Assembly: GCA_913050205.1 (NCBI GenBank)
Contig: CAJXAU010000037.1
Span: 1 to 9,321, forward strand
Reading direction: 5' to 3'
Length of the DNA stretch: 9,321 nucleotides
From: an uncultured Verrucomicrobiota bacterium
GTDB lineage: Bacteria > Verrucomicrobiota > Verrucomicrobiia > Limisphaerales > UBA1096
The first letter of the stretch is position 1, and each line of letters starts with the position of its first letter. The notes under the pieces were generated by a model. That model saw nothing but the letters and a program-made list of their open reading frames with translations. It was not told the DNA's origin and made no database searches. Shown here piece after piece: positions 1 to 7,077 of this stretch. Both the position numbers and the translations under genes were made by a program.

Positions 1-1
1 C

Positions 2-1105
2 AAGCTAGATCAGGAATTCCTGAAAGCCATCCAGTATAACAAACTGGCCTTGGCCAAGCGGCTGCATTCCGACGGTGCGAGTGTCAACTGTCGAAACGAC
101 GAGGGGCGTTCTCCGCTTCATTTGAGCATTTACAGTGAGTGGGATCCGATTTCGCGATTCCTCATCGACTCCGGCGCTGACCTCGATGCCAAGGGCAAAT
201 TCGGCGGAACACCAGTCCATATGGCCGCGTTCAAGGGCAACATCAGCATGGTGAGACTGATGGTGACCAAGGGCGCGGACGTTCGCTCCAAGGATTCCAA
301 TGGCAACATCCCATTGCACCTCGCTGCAATGTATGGTTGGCCAGATATAATTGAGGCGTTCCTCCTGGCAGTCTCTCCGGAGGAGGTGGAATTGGCTCCG
401 CTGATCCCACCAAAAGAGGATGAACATCCAGCAGAGGAGCAGGACGAACCGGAAGAGGGAGAGGGTGAGGAAGAGATTCATCCAGACATTCGATCCATGA
501 TTCAGGCTCGCAACAACGAGGGCGAAACCCCGTTGCACCACGCCGCCGTGAACTGCCATAAAAAAGCGATTGAATATCTCCTCCGGTTGGGTGCCGACCC
601 GGAGGCCAAAGACAATCAGGACACTCCGCCTCAGCTCTATCAACCCGGAAAACCGGAGAGCTATTTTAAGGTGCCGGCCTACGTCCGATGCGCCAACTGC
701 ACCGAGAGCATCAAACTGGACGGGGAAGAGCAACGAACCGGCGTTTACTTTTGCCCGTACTGTGAACAAGAGGTGGATCACCTCAATTACGGAAAAAAAA
801 CCGGCTCAAGCGGTGGGGTGTTGGGTGCAGTCAGCGGTTGGTTCAGCAGCAGCGACGATAAAGCGAAAAAAACAAAGCCTGAACCTGAACCTGAACCGGA
901 GCCAGAACCAGAACCGATTGCAACAGAGTCGCCGGCCGAAGTGGATCATGAAGAGGTTGAAATGGCAGACAAACTTCTCCCCGAGACAATCCACTGTGTC
1001 CTCTGCCGGAACAGCCTCAAACTCGATGCGGATGAACAGGAGAAGGGAATCTACTTTTGTCCCTACTGCAATCGGGAGGTTGACCACATTCAGGATGCCG
1101 ACTAA
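2..1105 (+). CDS. Ankyrin-repeat protein with two C-terminal zinc-ribbon modules (5' partial)
   Basis: The frame is open from the window edge, so the N-terminus is missing. The TTG at 50 is an internal Leu codon, because the ankyrin pattern already runs through KLDQEFLKAIQYNKLALAKR before it. Ankyrin repeats with TPLH-like and GAD signatures follow (SPLHLSIYS, TPVHMAAFKG, IPLHLAAMYG). An acidic Glu-rich insert at about 410-480 comes next, then one more repeat (TPLHHAAVN, LLRLGADPEAKD). Two modules of the form CxxC-x4-KLD-x2-EQ-x2-G-[VI]YFCPYC-x2-EVDH follow, with cysteine codons at 689, 698, 752, 761 and at 995, 1004, 1058, 1067. A low-complexity linker with six Pro-Glu pairs separates them. 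Ankyrin repeats bind proteins, and four-Cys ribbons usually hold zinc. The partner, substrate and cellular role cannot be told. No membrane segment is seen in the visible part. The gene ends TAA at 1103. Confidence 0.88.
   Translation, partial: KLDQEFLKAIQYNKLALAKRLHSDGASVNCRNDEGRSPLHLSIYSEWDPISRFLIDSGADLDAKGKFGGTPVHMAAFKGNISMVRLMVTKGADVRSKDSNGNIPLHLAAMYGWPDIIEAFLLAVSPEEVELAPLIPPKEDEHPAEEQDEPEEGEGEEEIHPDIRSMIQARNNEGETPLHHAAVNCHKKAIEYLLRLGADPEAKDNQDTPPQLYQPGKPESYFKVPAYVRCANCTESIKLDGEEQRTGVYFCPYCEQEVDHLNYGKKTGSSGGVLGAVSGWFSSSDDKAKKTKPEPEPEPEPEPEPIATESPAEVDHEEVEMADKLLPETIHCVLCRNSLKLDADEQEKGIYFCPYCNREVDHIQDAD
49..60 (+). repeat. Dispersed palindromic repeat, copy 1
   Basis: Exact CTTGGCCAAGCG inside the ankyrin gene. 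It is read as (A)LAKR in the second helix of a repeat, where an aliphatic and basic run is normal for the fold. Confidence 0.75.
878..916 (+). repeat. Pro-Glu codon repeat (6-bp period)
   Basis: Six CCN-GAR codon pairs plus a final Pro codon form the extended linker between the two zinc ribbons. Third-base variation (CCT, CCG, CCA; GAA, GAG) suggests that the amino-acid pattern, and not only the DNA repeat, is kept. Confidence 0.8.
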
Positions 1106-1108
1106 AAG

Positions 1109-1140
1109 CCAAGCGCACCGGTGTCGATGCGCTGGGTTTT
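1109..1140 (+). terminator. Rho-independent terminator after the ankyrin gene
   Basis: CCAAGCGCA pairs with TGCGCTGGG (8 of 9 positions, one A-G mismatch) around a 10-nt loop and is followed by TTTT. It starts 4 nt after the ankyrin stop codon. The left arm CCAAGCGC matches half of the dispersed palindrome. The U-run is short, so termination may be partial. That matters because only 15 nt separate it from the next start codon and no promoter is evident there. Confidence 0.55.
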
Positions 1141-1155
1141 GACTTTACTAACAAG

Positions 1156-2919
1156 ATGAACACTCGATTTTTATTCCCGTATGACCGGCTCCTTGGCCAA
1201 GCGCTTGGCTTGGCATTGATGCTGGGTGGCTTATCGCTTGGCCAAGCGCAGCAGGTGCCGGTAGAGGAACGGACACTCTCCAACGGCATGAAGTTGCTGA
1301 TGATAGAGCGGCACCATTCGCCAACCATTGCAGGCGGCTGGGTGGTGCGAGTGGGCAGCGTCAATGAACGACCGGGAATCACTGGGATCGCGCACTTGTT
1401 CGAGCACATGATGTTTAAGGGCACACCCACGATCGGGACCAAGGACGCCAAGCGCGATAGGGAAATCATAGACGAGCAGGAGAGAGTTCGCGATGCCATG
1501 CGGGAGGAGGAGGCCAAGATGCGATTGGCTCTCCGGCGTGGCGAGATCGATGACCTGCAAAAACCGGAAAACAAGACGGCCCGTTACAGGGAGTTGGAAT
1601 CCGAGTTCAAAGCTTTGATCGAGGAACAACGGAAGATTTTGGTGAAAAACGAGTTCGACCGGATTTATACCACCGCAGGTGCCTCGGGGATGAATGCGTT
1701 CACTTCAAACGACATGACCGGCTACTTCATCACCGTGCCGGCGAACAAACTGGAGCTTTGGACGTGGATGGAGTCCGAGCGCCTGTTGCGTCCGGTGTTT
1801 CGTGAGTTTTATGCCGAGCGCGACGTGGTGTTCGAGGAGCGCCGGATGCGCACCGAATCGACGCCGCTTGGTAAGTTTCAGGAATCGCTCGAAGCCTTGT
1901 TTTGGGAGTCCCATCCGTACGGTTGGCCGGTAATCGGTTGGCCGTCGGACATCCCGGCGATCTCGAAAGCTCAGGCCGACGAGTTTTACTCGGTCTATTA
2001 TTCTCCGCAAAATATCACGCTGGTTCTTGTTGGGGATTTCAACACCGATGAGGCGGAGAAACTTTGTGAACGGTATTTTGGCCGGATTCCGCGGGGCAAG
2101 AAGAACCCGCCCGAGGTGGTCACGGCAGAGGTGGCACAGAAGGTGGAAAAACGGATGAACGCCGAGGCCGAGGCCAACCCGCAGGTGGACATCCTGTGGC
2201 ATTCCCCGGCAGCGGGGCATCCGGATGGTCATGCGTTGGATGTGTTGGCCGCTGTATTGTCCGGCCGTTCCGGTCGATTGCACAAGTCGCTGGTGCTGGG
2301 CAGTGAGGTGGCGACTTCTGCGTTTGCACATCAGATGGCGCGGAAATATGCCGGCATGTTCAACATCGGTGGGGAAGCCAAGGAGCCCAACGCTCCCGGC
2401 GACGTCGAGGCGGCGATTTACGCGGAGGTGGAGCGTCTGAAAAACGAGCCGGTCACCGAGCGCGAACTGCAGAAAGTGAAAAATAATTTTGCCGCGATGG
2501 CGGTGCGCCGCACTTCGTCCAATTTCCATCTACTGCTGCAATTGATTCAGGCGGAGGGTACAGGCGATTGGCGGACGATTAACACCGAGATCCCGAGTAT
2601 TCTCAAGGTTTCCGCCGGGGATGTTCAGCGCGTGGCCAGAAAATATTTGGTGAAAGAAAACCGAACCGTCGCCACATACACGAGGAAAGAGGGGGCAAGC
2701 GTGCCGGACGACCCGGCGTTGGCTGGGCTGAGTGCCGATCAACAGGCCGTAGTTCGCCGTATCACCAACCAGATTAAGGCGGAGAAAAACAAGGAGAGAT
2801 TGCAGCAACAGTTAAACGCGATGGAGGCGCAACTTGGCCAAGCGGACCAAAAACAGCAGGGCTTGATGAAAATCATCATGGTGAAAATCGCTGAGCGCCT
2901 AGCTGAGTTGAGCAAGTAG
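1156..2919 (+). CDS. Secreted M16-family zinc metallopeptidase (active subunit)
   Basis: A 587-aa insulinase/pitrilysin-like peptidase. A signal peptide covers residues 1-31: Arg near the N-terminus, a hydrophobic core LALMLGGLSL, and likely cleavage after LGQA. The inverted zinc motif HLFEH is at 80-84, with H80 and H84 as ligands and E83 catalytic. The third ligand is probably E221 in the segment AERDVVFEERRMR. Between them, residues about 100-165 are charged and helical and look like a coiled-coil insertion. Similar inserts occur in some bacterial M16 proteins. GMNAFTSNDMTGYF fits the conserved strand after it. The M16_C half begins near DEFYSVYYSPQNITLVLVGDF, and a coiled-coil tail follows at about 535-587. 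The protein probably acts in the periplasm with the product of the next gene. The ATG at 1156 has no Shine-Dalgarno match, but no alternative start preserves the signal peptide. It holds three repeat copies. Confidence 0.93.
   Translation: MNTRFLFPYDRLLGQALGLALMLGGLSLGQAQQVPVEERTLSNGMKLLMIERHHSPTIAGGWVVRVGSVNERPGITGIAHLFEHMMFKGTPTIGTKDAKRDREIIDEQERVRDAMREEEAKMRLALRRGEIDDLQKPENKTARYRELESEFKALIEEQRKILVKNEFDRIYTTAGASGMNAFTSNDMTGYFITVPANKLELWTWMESERLLRPVFREFYAERDVVFEERRMRTESTPLGKFQESLEALFWESHPYGWPVIGWPSDIPAISKAQADEFYSVYYSPQNITLVLVGDFNTDEAEKLCERYFGRIPRGKKNPPEVVTAEVAQKVEKRMNAEAEANPQVDILWHSPAAGHPDGHALDVLAAVLSGRSGRLHKSLVLGSEVATSAFAHQMARKYAGMFNIGGEAKEPNAPGDVEAAIYAEVERLKNEPVTERELQKVKNNFAAMAVRRTSSNFHLLLQLIQAEGTGDWRTINTEIPSILKVSAGDVQRVARKYLVKENRTVATYTRKEGASVPDDPALAGLSADQQAVVRRITNQIKAEKNKERLQQQLNAMEAQLGQADQKQQGLMKIIMVKIAERLAELSK
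1192..1214 (+). repeat. Dispersed palindromic repeat, copy 2 (decayed tandem)
   Basis: CTTGGCCAAGCG at 1192-1203 is followed by a degraded second unit, CTTGGCTTGGC. It is translated LGQALGLA at the start of the hydrophobic part of the M16 signal peptide. Confidence 0.75.
1235..1248 (+). repeat. Dispersed palindromic repeat, copy 3 (full 14-mer)
   Basis: Perfect CGCTTGGCCAAGCG, translated SLGQA. It coincides with the predicted signal-peptidase I site of the first M16 protein (GQA before QQ). Confidence 0.8.
2833..2844 (+). repeat. Dispersed palindromic repeat, copy 4
   Basis: Exact CTTGGCCAAGCG in the C-terminal coiled-coil tail of the first M16 protein, translated QLGQAD. The surrounding tail is variable, low-constraint sequence. 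Confidence 0.75.
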
Positions 2920-2923
2920 GAGA
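2918..2923 (+). promoter_or_regulatory. Ribosome binding site AGGAGA overlapping the upstream stop codon
   Basis: AGGAGA begins inside the TAG stop of the first M16 gene and lies 6 nt before the ATG at 2930. It supports that start over the in-frame ATG at 2942 and implies translational coupling of the pair. Confidence 0.75.
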
Positions 2924-2929
2924 ATCCGA

Positions 2930-4444
2930 ATGAAGAGAGCTATGAAAGATTTGAAAAAACTGGTCGTCCGAGCATTTGCACTTTGCCTGTTGGCCGTGTT
3001 TGGCCAAGCGCTTGGCCAAGCGCAGGACATTCCGGATCGGCCGGAAAAACTGACATTCCCGCCATTGGTTTACGATCCACCCAAGCCGGGTGACTATCGT
3101 ACCGTGTTGAAGTCGGGCGTCGTGGTGTACATATATCCCGACCGCGAACGACCGTTGATCGACCTCACCATCCACATCCGTGGGGGCAGTTATCTCGATC
3201 CTGAAGGAAAGGAGGGCTTGGCCTCGTTGACCGGATCCCTGATGGCGCGTGGGGGCATTCCGTCCAAGCCGGCGGATGAACTGGACGAGGAGTTGGAGTT
3301 TTTGGCTGCCCGGTTAAGCAGCAGTCTGAGCGGTCTCGATGGCGGGGTGAGCTTGAACCTGTTGTCGAAGGATGCGGATCGTGGCTTTGAAATACTGCGG
3401 GCAGTTCTCGCTGCGCCGAGTTTTCAGGAGGACAAACTGGCCCTGCGAAAGACGCAAATTCTGCAGGGGTTGAAGCAGCGTAACGATAACTCGTCGAGTA
3501 TCGAATCCCGCGAACGATCCCACCTCGGTTACGGGGATGAGTTTTGGTACAACCGACACATCACGGCCAACTCGATTGAGAGCATTCGGCGTGAGGATTT
3601 GTTGGCGTTTCATCACAAGTGGGTTCACCCGAAGAATTTTATCGTTTCCGTCAGCGGCGATTTTGATCGGGAGGAAATGCTTCGGCGGTTGGACGGGGTG
3701 TTTGCCCGTTGGCCTCATGAAGGAGAGAAGGCGCCGTCAGTTCCGCAAAAGATGAAGTACGGCAAGCCCGGGGTGTACATCGTTGACAAGGATGTAAACC
3801 AGGGGCGTGTGTCGATCATCATGCCGGGCATCCGTTGGGACGATCCGGACTACTACGCGATTCAGGTCATGAATGACATCCTTGGCGGAGGCGGTTTTAC
3901 CTCGCGGATTACGAATCGTGTTCGTTCGGACGAAGGCTTGGCTTACTCGGCGCGGTCGGCCTTCCCGGGAGGGTCGCATTACCCGATCGTTTTCCGGGCG
4001 GGCTTTCAGTCCAAGTCACGGACGGTTGCCTACGCGACCTCAATCGTTTTGGAAGAAATCAAGCGTATCATGGACGAGCCTGTGACAGCAGAGGAATTGC
4101 TAACGGCGAAGAAGTCGTTTACTGACACGTTCCCGAATAATTTTTCCTCCGCAGCTCAGGTCGTTTCCCAGTTTGCCAGCGATGAGATGATCGGCCGTTT
4201 TGCCAGCCAACCGGAGTATTGGACAAAATACCGCGAACGGATAGAGGCGGTGGACATCAAGGCGGTGCAGCGAGTGGCCAAGCGGAGAATAAACTTGGCG
4301 AAGGTAATCGTCCTAATCGTGGGGCAAAAGGAGAAGATTCTAAAGGGGCATCCGGATCATCCAGTCAATCTGGAACGACTGACCCGAGGAGGTGTAAAAG
4401 AGCTACCGATGCGGGATCCATTAACGATGAAGCCGTTGAAATAA
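2930..4444 (+). CDS. Secreted M16-family protein, catalytically inactive partner
   Basis: A 504-aa protein with a signal peptide at residues 1-31 (several Lys/Arg, core AFALCLLAVF, likely cleavage after GQALGQA). In the M16 fold the HxxEH site is replaced: GLASLTGS at 96-103 aligns with GIAHLFEH of the neighbour, so S99, G102 and S103 stand where His, Glu and His should be. It keeps the downstream M16 features: a VSGDFD strand near 241-246, and R332 to Y339 in VRSDEGLAYS, the Arg/Tyr pair of the non-catalytic half that M16 enzymes use to contact substrate. This is the expected pattern for an active/inactive heterodimer, as in mitochondrial processing peptidase and two-subunit bacterial M16 enzymes. 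It lies 10 nt after the active subunit with an overlapping ribosome site, so the two are very likely co-expressed. Assembly into a dimer is inferred. Confidence 0.92.
   Translation: MKRAMKDLKKLVVRAFALCLLAVFGQALGQAQDIPDRPEKLTFPPLVYDPPKPGDYRTVLKSGVVVYIYPDRERPLIDLTIHIRGGSYLDPEGKEGLASLTGSLMARGGIPSKPADELDEELEFLAARLSSSLSGLDGGVSLNLLSKDADRGFEILRAVLAAPSFQEDKLALRKTQILQGLKQRNDNSSSIESRERSHLGYGDEFWYNRHITANSIESIRREDLLAFHHKWVHPKNFIVSVSGDFDREEMLRRLDGVFARWPHEGEKAPSVPQKMKYGKPGVYIVDKDVNQGRVSIIMPGIRWDDPDYYAIQVMNDILGGGGFTSRITNRVRSDEGLAYSARSAFPGGSHYPIVFRAGFQSKSRTVAYATSIVLEEIKRIMDEPVTAEELLTAKKSFTDTFPNNFSSAAQVVSQFASDEMIGRFASQPEYWTKYRERIEAVDIKAVQRVAKRRINLAKVIVLIVGQKEKILKGHPDHPVNLERLTRGGVKELPMRDPLTMKPLK
3000..3022 (+). 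repeat. Dispersed palindromic repeat, copy 5 (tandem dimer)
   Basis: Two adjacent units, TTGGCCAAGCG then CTTGGCCAAGCG, with a 12-bp period. They are translated FGQALGQA and span the predicted signal-peptidase site of the second M16 protein. Confidence 0.82.
4275..4284 (+). repeat. Partial copy of the dispersed repeat
   Basis: TGGCCAAGCG (10 bp) read VAKR inside the second M16 gene. Ten matching bases could be coincidence or a decayed copy. Confidence 0.35.
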
Positions 4445-4467
4445 GCGCGGAAAAGCTTTTATTTTAC

Positions 4468-4496
4468 TTGTCAGTGTCTAACTGACTTGTTATGAA
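4468..4496 (+). promoter_or_regulatory. Candidate sigma-70-type promoter for the FAH-family gene
   Basis: TTGTCA at 4468-4473, a 17-nt spacer, then TATGAA at 4491-4496: five and four matches of six to the -35 and -10 consensus. Transcription would begin near 4503, only a few bases before the ATG at 4506, giving a leaderless or nearly leaderless message. That fits the absence of a Shine-Dalgarno sequence. A weak hairpin (GTCAG/CTGAC, 4470-4486) overlaps it. Confidence 0.4.
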
Positions 4497-4505
4497 CCGC
4501 GTAAC

Positions 4506-5261
4506 ATGGCAGCAATCGGGCGTTTCCAGAAAGGGGACGATATCTTCTACGCCAAGGTCGAAGACGGCGCACTATACAAGCTGAAAGGCGATGTTTTCGG
4601 CGCTCCTTCGTACCAGAAGAAGCCCATCCCCAAGAAAGGCTTCCGCACATTAGTGCCGGTTCAGCCATCCAAAATAATTTGTGTTGGGCTTAATTACGCC
4701 GACCACGCTGCCGAGTCGGGCCTCGAAGTCCCTAAAAGCCCACTTTTTTGGCTAAAATCCCCGGAGTCCATTCTGCCTGACGGTGGCAAAATCGATATCC
4801 CGTTCCCTGATCACCGCGTGGATTATGAGGCGGAACTGGCGATTGTGATTGGCCGGCGCATCCGTAATGTCACCCCCAAGGCTGCCAGTCGCTACATTTT
4901 AGGCTACACCACGGCGCAGGACATCAGTGACCGGACGATTCAAAACTCGGAGAGCCAATGGGCGCGGGCCAAGTCATTCGACACGTTTACGCCGCTTGGC
5001 CCGTACATTGAGACGAAGATCGATCCCGATTGTCTGACCATCCAATTGTTCAAAAACGGTCAACTCTGCCAGAACTCCTCCACGGCACAGATGATTTTCA
5101 AGTGCTCCGACTTGGTGAGTTTCATCTCCACCAACATGACGCTGCTTCCCGGTGATGTGATTCTCACCGGCACACCGTCAGGTATCGGGCCGATCGAGTC
5201 CAACGACACGCTCGAGGTGCGAATCCAGGGCTTGGCTCCGTTAGTCAACTCCGTGAAGTAG
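4506..5261 (+). CDS. Fumarylacetoacetate hydrolase (FAH)-family protein
   Basis: A 251-aa soluble enzyme of the FAH superfamily, which cleaves or decarboxylates 2-oxo/2,4-dioxo acids with a divalent metal. An N-terminal Rv2993c-like domain covers residues 1-50 (IGRFQKGDDIFYAKVEDG). The FAH core follows: KIICVGLNYADHAAE (56-70), the metal motif DYEAELAIVIG with E108 and E110, GYTTAQDISDR with D139 as the likely third ligand, KSFDTFTPLGP (157-166), and GDVILTGTPSGIGP (216-229). Length and motif order fit acylpyruvase/fumarylpyruvate-hydrolase-like members. The exact substrate cannot be read from the sequence, and no catabolic neighbours help. An in-frame TAA at 4479 limits upstream starts. No repeat copy lies inside this gene. 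Confidence 0.92.
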   Translation: MAAIGRFQKGDDIFYAKVEDGALYKLKGDVFGAPSYQKKPIPKKGFRTLVPVQPSKIICVGLNYADHAAESGLEVPKSPLFWLKSPESILPDGGKIDIPFPDHRVDYEAELAIVIGRRIRNVTPKAASRYILGYTTAQDISDRTIQNSESQWARAKSFDTFTPLGPYIETKIDPDCLTIQLFKNGQLCQNSSTAQMIFKCSDLVSFISTNMTLLPGDVILTGTPSGIGPIESNDTLEVRIQGLAPLVNSVK

Positions 5262-5302
5262 CCAAGACCGATTCGGTTCGACTTCCCCTCGTTTTTTTTG
5301 TT

Positions 5303-5316
5303 CGCTTGGCCAAGCG
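5303..5316 (+). repeat. Dispersed palindromic repeat, copy 6 (intergenic 14-mer)
   Basis: Perfect CGCTTGGCCAAGCG in the 91-bp gap before proS. It lies just after an eight-T tract (5292-5299), and its last two bases are shared with the next hairpin. Confidence 0.8.
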
Positions 5317-5334
5317 CCGACCAGCCGGTCGGCG
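5315..5334 (+). promoter_or_regulatory. GC-rich hairpin in the proS leader
   Basis: CGCCGACC and GGTCGGCG form a perfect 8-bp stem with an AGCC loop, 18 nt before the proS ATG. The tail AATCCCTTTT is a poor U-run, so it could be a weak terminator for the upstream gene, or a leader structure affecting proS. Confidence 0.5.
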
Positions 5335-5352
5335 AATCCCTTTTAAAGACAC

Positions 5353-7071
5353 ATGCGTTGGTCCCAGACATTCATCCCGACGATGAAAGAGTCGCCTGCC
5401 GAGGCGGAAATCATTTCCCACAAACTGCTGCTACGGGCCGGCTTGGTTCGCAAGCTGACCGGAGGATTGTACACGTTCCTTCCAGCCGGATTGCGGGCAC
5501 TCAAGAAAGTTGAGCAGATTGTGCGGGAGGAGATGGATCGTGCCGGGGCGCTGGAAGTATTCATGCCGGCGTTACAGCCGCCCGATATCTGGGAGAAAAG
5601 CGGCCGACTGGAGAGCGCACAGGACGTGTTGTTCCACGTAAAAGATCGCGCACAAAAGGACTGGGTGCTTGGCCCGACACATGAAGAGGTGATCACGACA
5701 ATGGTGTCCGACGAATTTAGTTCCTACCGCCAACTGCCGATTAACTTTTACCAGATCCAAACCAAGTTTCGTGATGAGATCCGGCCGCGCTTTGGATTGA
5801 TGCGCGCCAAGGAATTCATCATGAAGGACGCATACAGCTTCGATATCGACGATGAATCTGCCAACGCCAGTTACCAGCGGATGTACGATGCCTATGGCCG
5901 AATCTTTGCCCGCTGCGGTCTTCAGGCATTCCCAGTACAGGCCGACACCGGCGTGATGGGCGGTGCGCATTCACACGAATTCATGGTTCCGGCCGAGACC
6001 GGCGAAAACGATGTGGTGTACTGCGAAAGCGGCGACTATGCAGCGAACATCGAAAAGGCCGTCAGTCAGGGGCCAGCGGCTGCCACCCCGGCCGAGGCGT
6101 GCAACGACGTGGAGAAATTCGAAACGCCCGGGGTGAAAACCATTGAGGACTTGGCCAAGCGATTTGACGTCGCCGCCGAGCAGCAAATTAAGACCCTCGT
6201 CTACATTGCTGACGACAAGCCGGTACTCGTTTTGCTGCGTGGGGACGATCAACTTGAGGAGGCCAAGCTGGGCGGAGCGCTTGGTACGGCGCTATTCCGA
6301 GCTGCGACAGATCGAGAGATCGCGGACGCGTTGGGTGCGCATCCGGGCAGCCTTGGAGCAGTAGGTGTGGACGGCATCCCTGTATTCGCGGACGAGGTGC
6401 TACGCAGCGGTTCGGGGTTGGTGACTGGTGCCAACGAGGATGGATTCCACCTGCGCAACGTCAATATTGAGCGCGACATCAAGGTGCAGGAATGGCGTGA
6501 TTTTCGAAAAGTGCAGGCAGGCGAGCTTTGTGTGGAGACTGGCAAGCCGCTGAAAATTCGCAGGGCGATAGAGGTTGGGCACGTGTTTAAACTGGGCACC
6601 AAATACAGCGAGGCACTCGGGGCGACTGTGCTCGATGAAAACGGGGCGAGTAACGCCTGCATTATGGGCTGCTATGGCATCGGTGTGACCCGCACGCTGC
6701 AGGCTGTGATCGAGCAATGCCACGACGAAAACGGCGTCATATGGCCGACCTCAGTGGCTCCATATCAGGTGTGCATCACGGCGCTGGACGTTGAACCGGA
6801 GTCCGAGGTCATGAAGTTGGCCACAAGAATTTATGACGAACTGCGGGCCAAGGGTGTGGACGTGATCTTGGATGACCGCCCCGCCCGCCCGGGAATCAAG
6901 TTCAAGGATTCGGAACTGGTCGGCTTTCCGTTACGGATCGGCATCGGTGAACGCTCCCTGGCCAAGGGCAACGTTGAACTCAAGCCAAGGGTGGGGGAGA
7001 TGATCCTCTGCAGTCCGGACGAGGCCGTTGGCCAAGCGCTGGGCTGGCTCGAGGAAAACAAGGTCGGCTGA
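5353..7071 (+). CDS. proS: Prolyl-tRNA synthetase (bacterial type with editing domain)
   Basis: A 572-aa enzyme, the usual length for bacterial ProS. It charges tRNA-Pro with proline in the cytoplasm. The N-terminus MRWSQTFIPTMKESPAEAE and the class II core are clear: GPTHEE at 108-113, motif 2 at 139-155 (FRDEIRPRFGLMRAKEF), and motif 3 GCYGIGVTR at 439-447. Between motifs 2 and 3 lies the INS editing domain (about 225-405), with the conserved Lys of KTLVY at 280, matching the lysine that E. coli ProS needs to clear Ala-tRNA-Pro. The anticodon-binding domain fills about 470-572. No strong Shine-Dalgarno precedes the ATG, but the start agrees with the family N-terminus. Two dispersed-repeat copies are inside it: one in the editing domain (DLAKRF) and one near the C-terminus (VGQALG). 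Confidence 0.98.
   Translation: MRWSQTFIPTMKESPAEAEIISHKLLLRAGLVRKLTGGLYTFLPAGLRALKKVEQIVREEMDRAGALEVFMPALQPPDIWEKSGRLESAQDVLFHVKDRAQKDWVLGPTHEEVITTMVSDEFSSYRQLPINFYQIQTKFRDEIRPRFGLMRAKEFIMKDAYSFDIDDESANASYQRMYDAYGRIFARCGLQAFPVQADTGVMGGAHSHEFMVPAETGENDVVYCESGDYAANIEKAVSQGPAAATPAEACNDVEKFETPGVKTIEDLAKRFDVAAEQQIKTLVYIADDKPVLVLLRGDDQLEEAKLGGALGTALFRAATDREIADALGAHPGSLGAVGVDGIPVFADEVLRSGSGLVTGANEDGFHLRNVNIERDIKVQEWRDFRKVQAGELCVETGKPLKIRRAIEVGHVFKLGTKYSEALGATVLDENGASNACIMGCYGIGVTRTLQAVIEQCHDENGVIWPTSVAPYQVCITALDVEPESEVMKLATRIYDELRAKGVDVILDDRPARPGIKFKDSELVGFPLRIGIGERSLAKGNVELKPRVGEMILCSPDEAVGQALGWLEENKVG
6150..6161 (+). repeat. Dispersed palindromic repeat, copy 7
   Basis: Exact CTTGGCCAAGCG, read (D)LAKR in the ProS editing domain, at a helix where family members vary. 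Confidence 0.72.
7028..7040 (+). repeat. Dispersed palindromic repeat, copy 8
   Basis: TTGGCCAAGCG (7028-7038) followed by CTGGGC, which resembles a decayed second unit. It is translated VGQALG 11 residues before the ProS C-terminus. Confidence 0.7.
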
Positions 7072-7077
7072 TCAACC

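Noticed and set aside
5..781. Minus-strand 258-aa open frame opposite the ankyrin gene
   Set aside because: The plus strand carries clear ankyrin and zinc-ribbon motifs, and the antisense product has none.
570..1142. Plus-strand overlapping 190-aa frame in the ankyrin gene
   Set aside because: It is Arg/Ser/Thr-rich with no motif and is explained by the codon pattern of the true frame. Kept only as a possible slippage product.
1705..2529. Minus-strand 274-aa open frame opposite the first M16 gene
   Set aside because: It is rich in Arg and His with no recognisable domain, and lies fully opposite a gene with clear M16 motifs. It is a GC-driven shadow.
5292..5299. T8 tract as the terminator of the FAH-family gene
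   Set aside because: No convincing stem directly precedes it. ACCG/CGGT upstream has only 4 pairs and ends too far from the tract.
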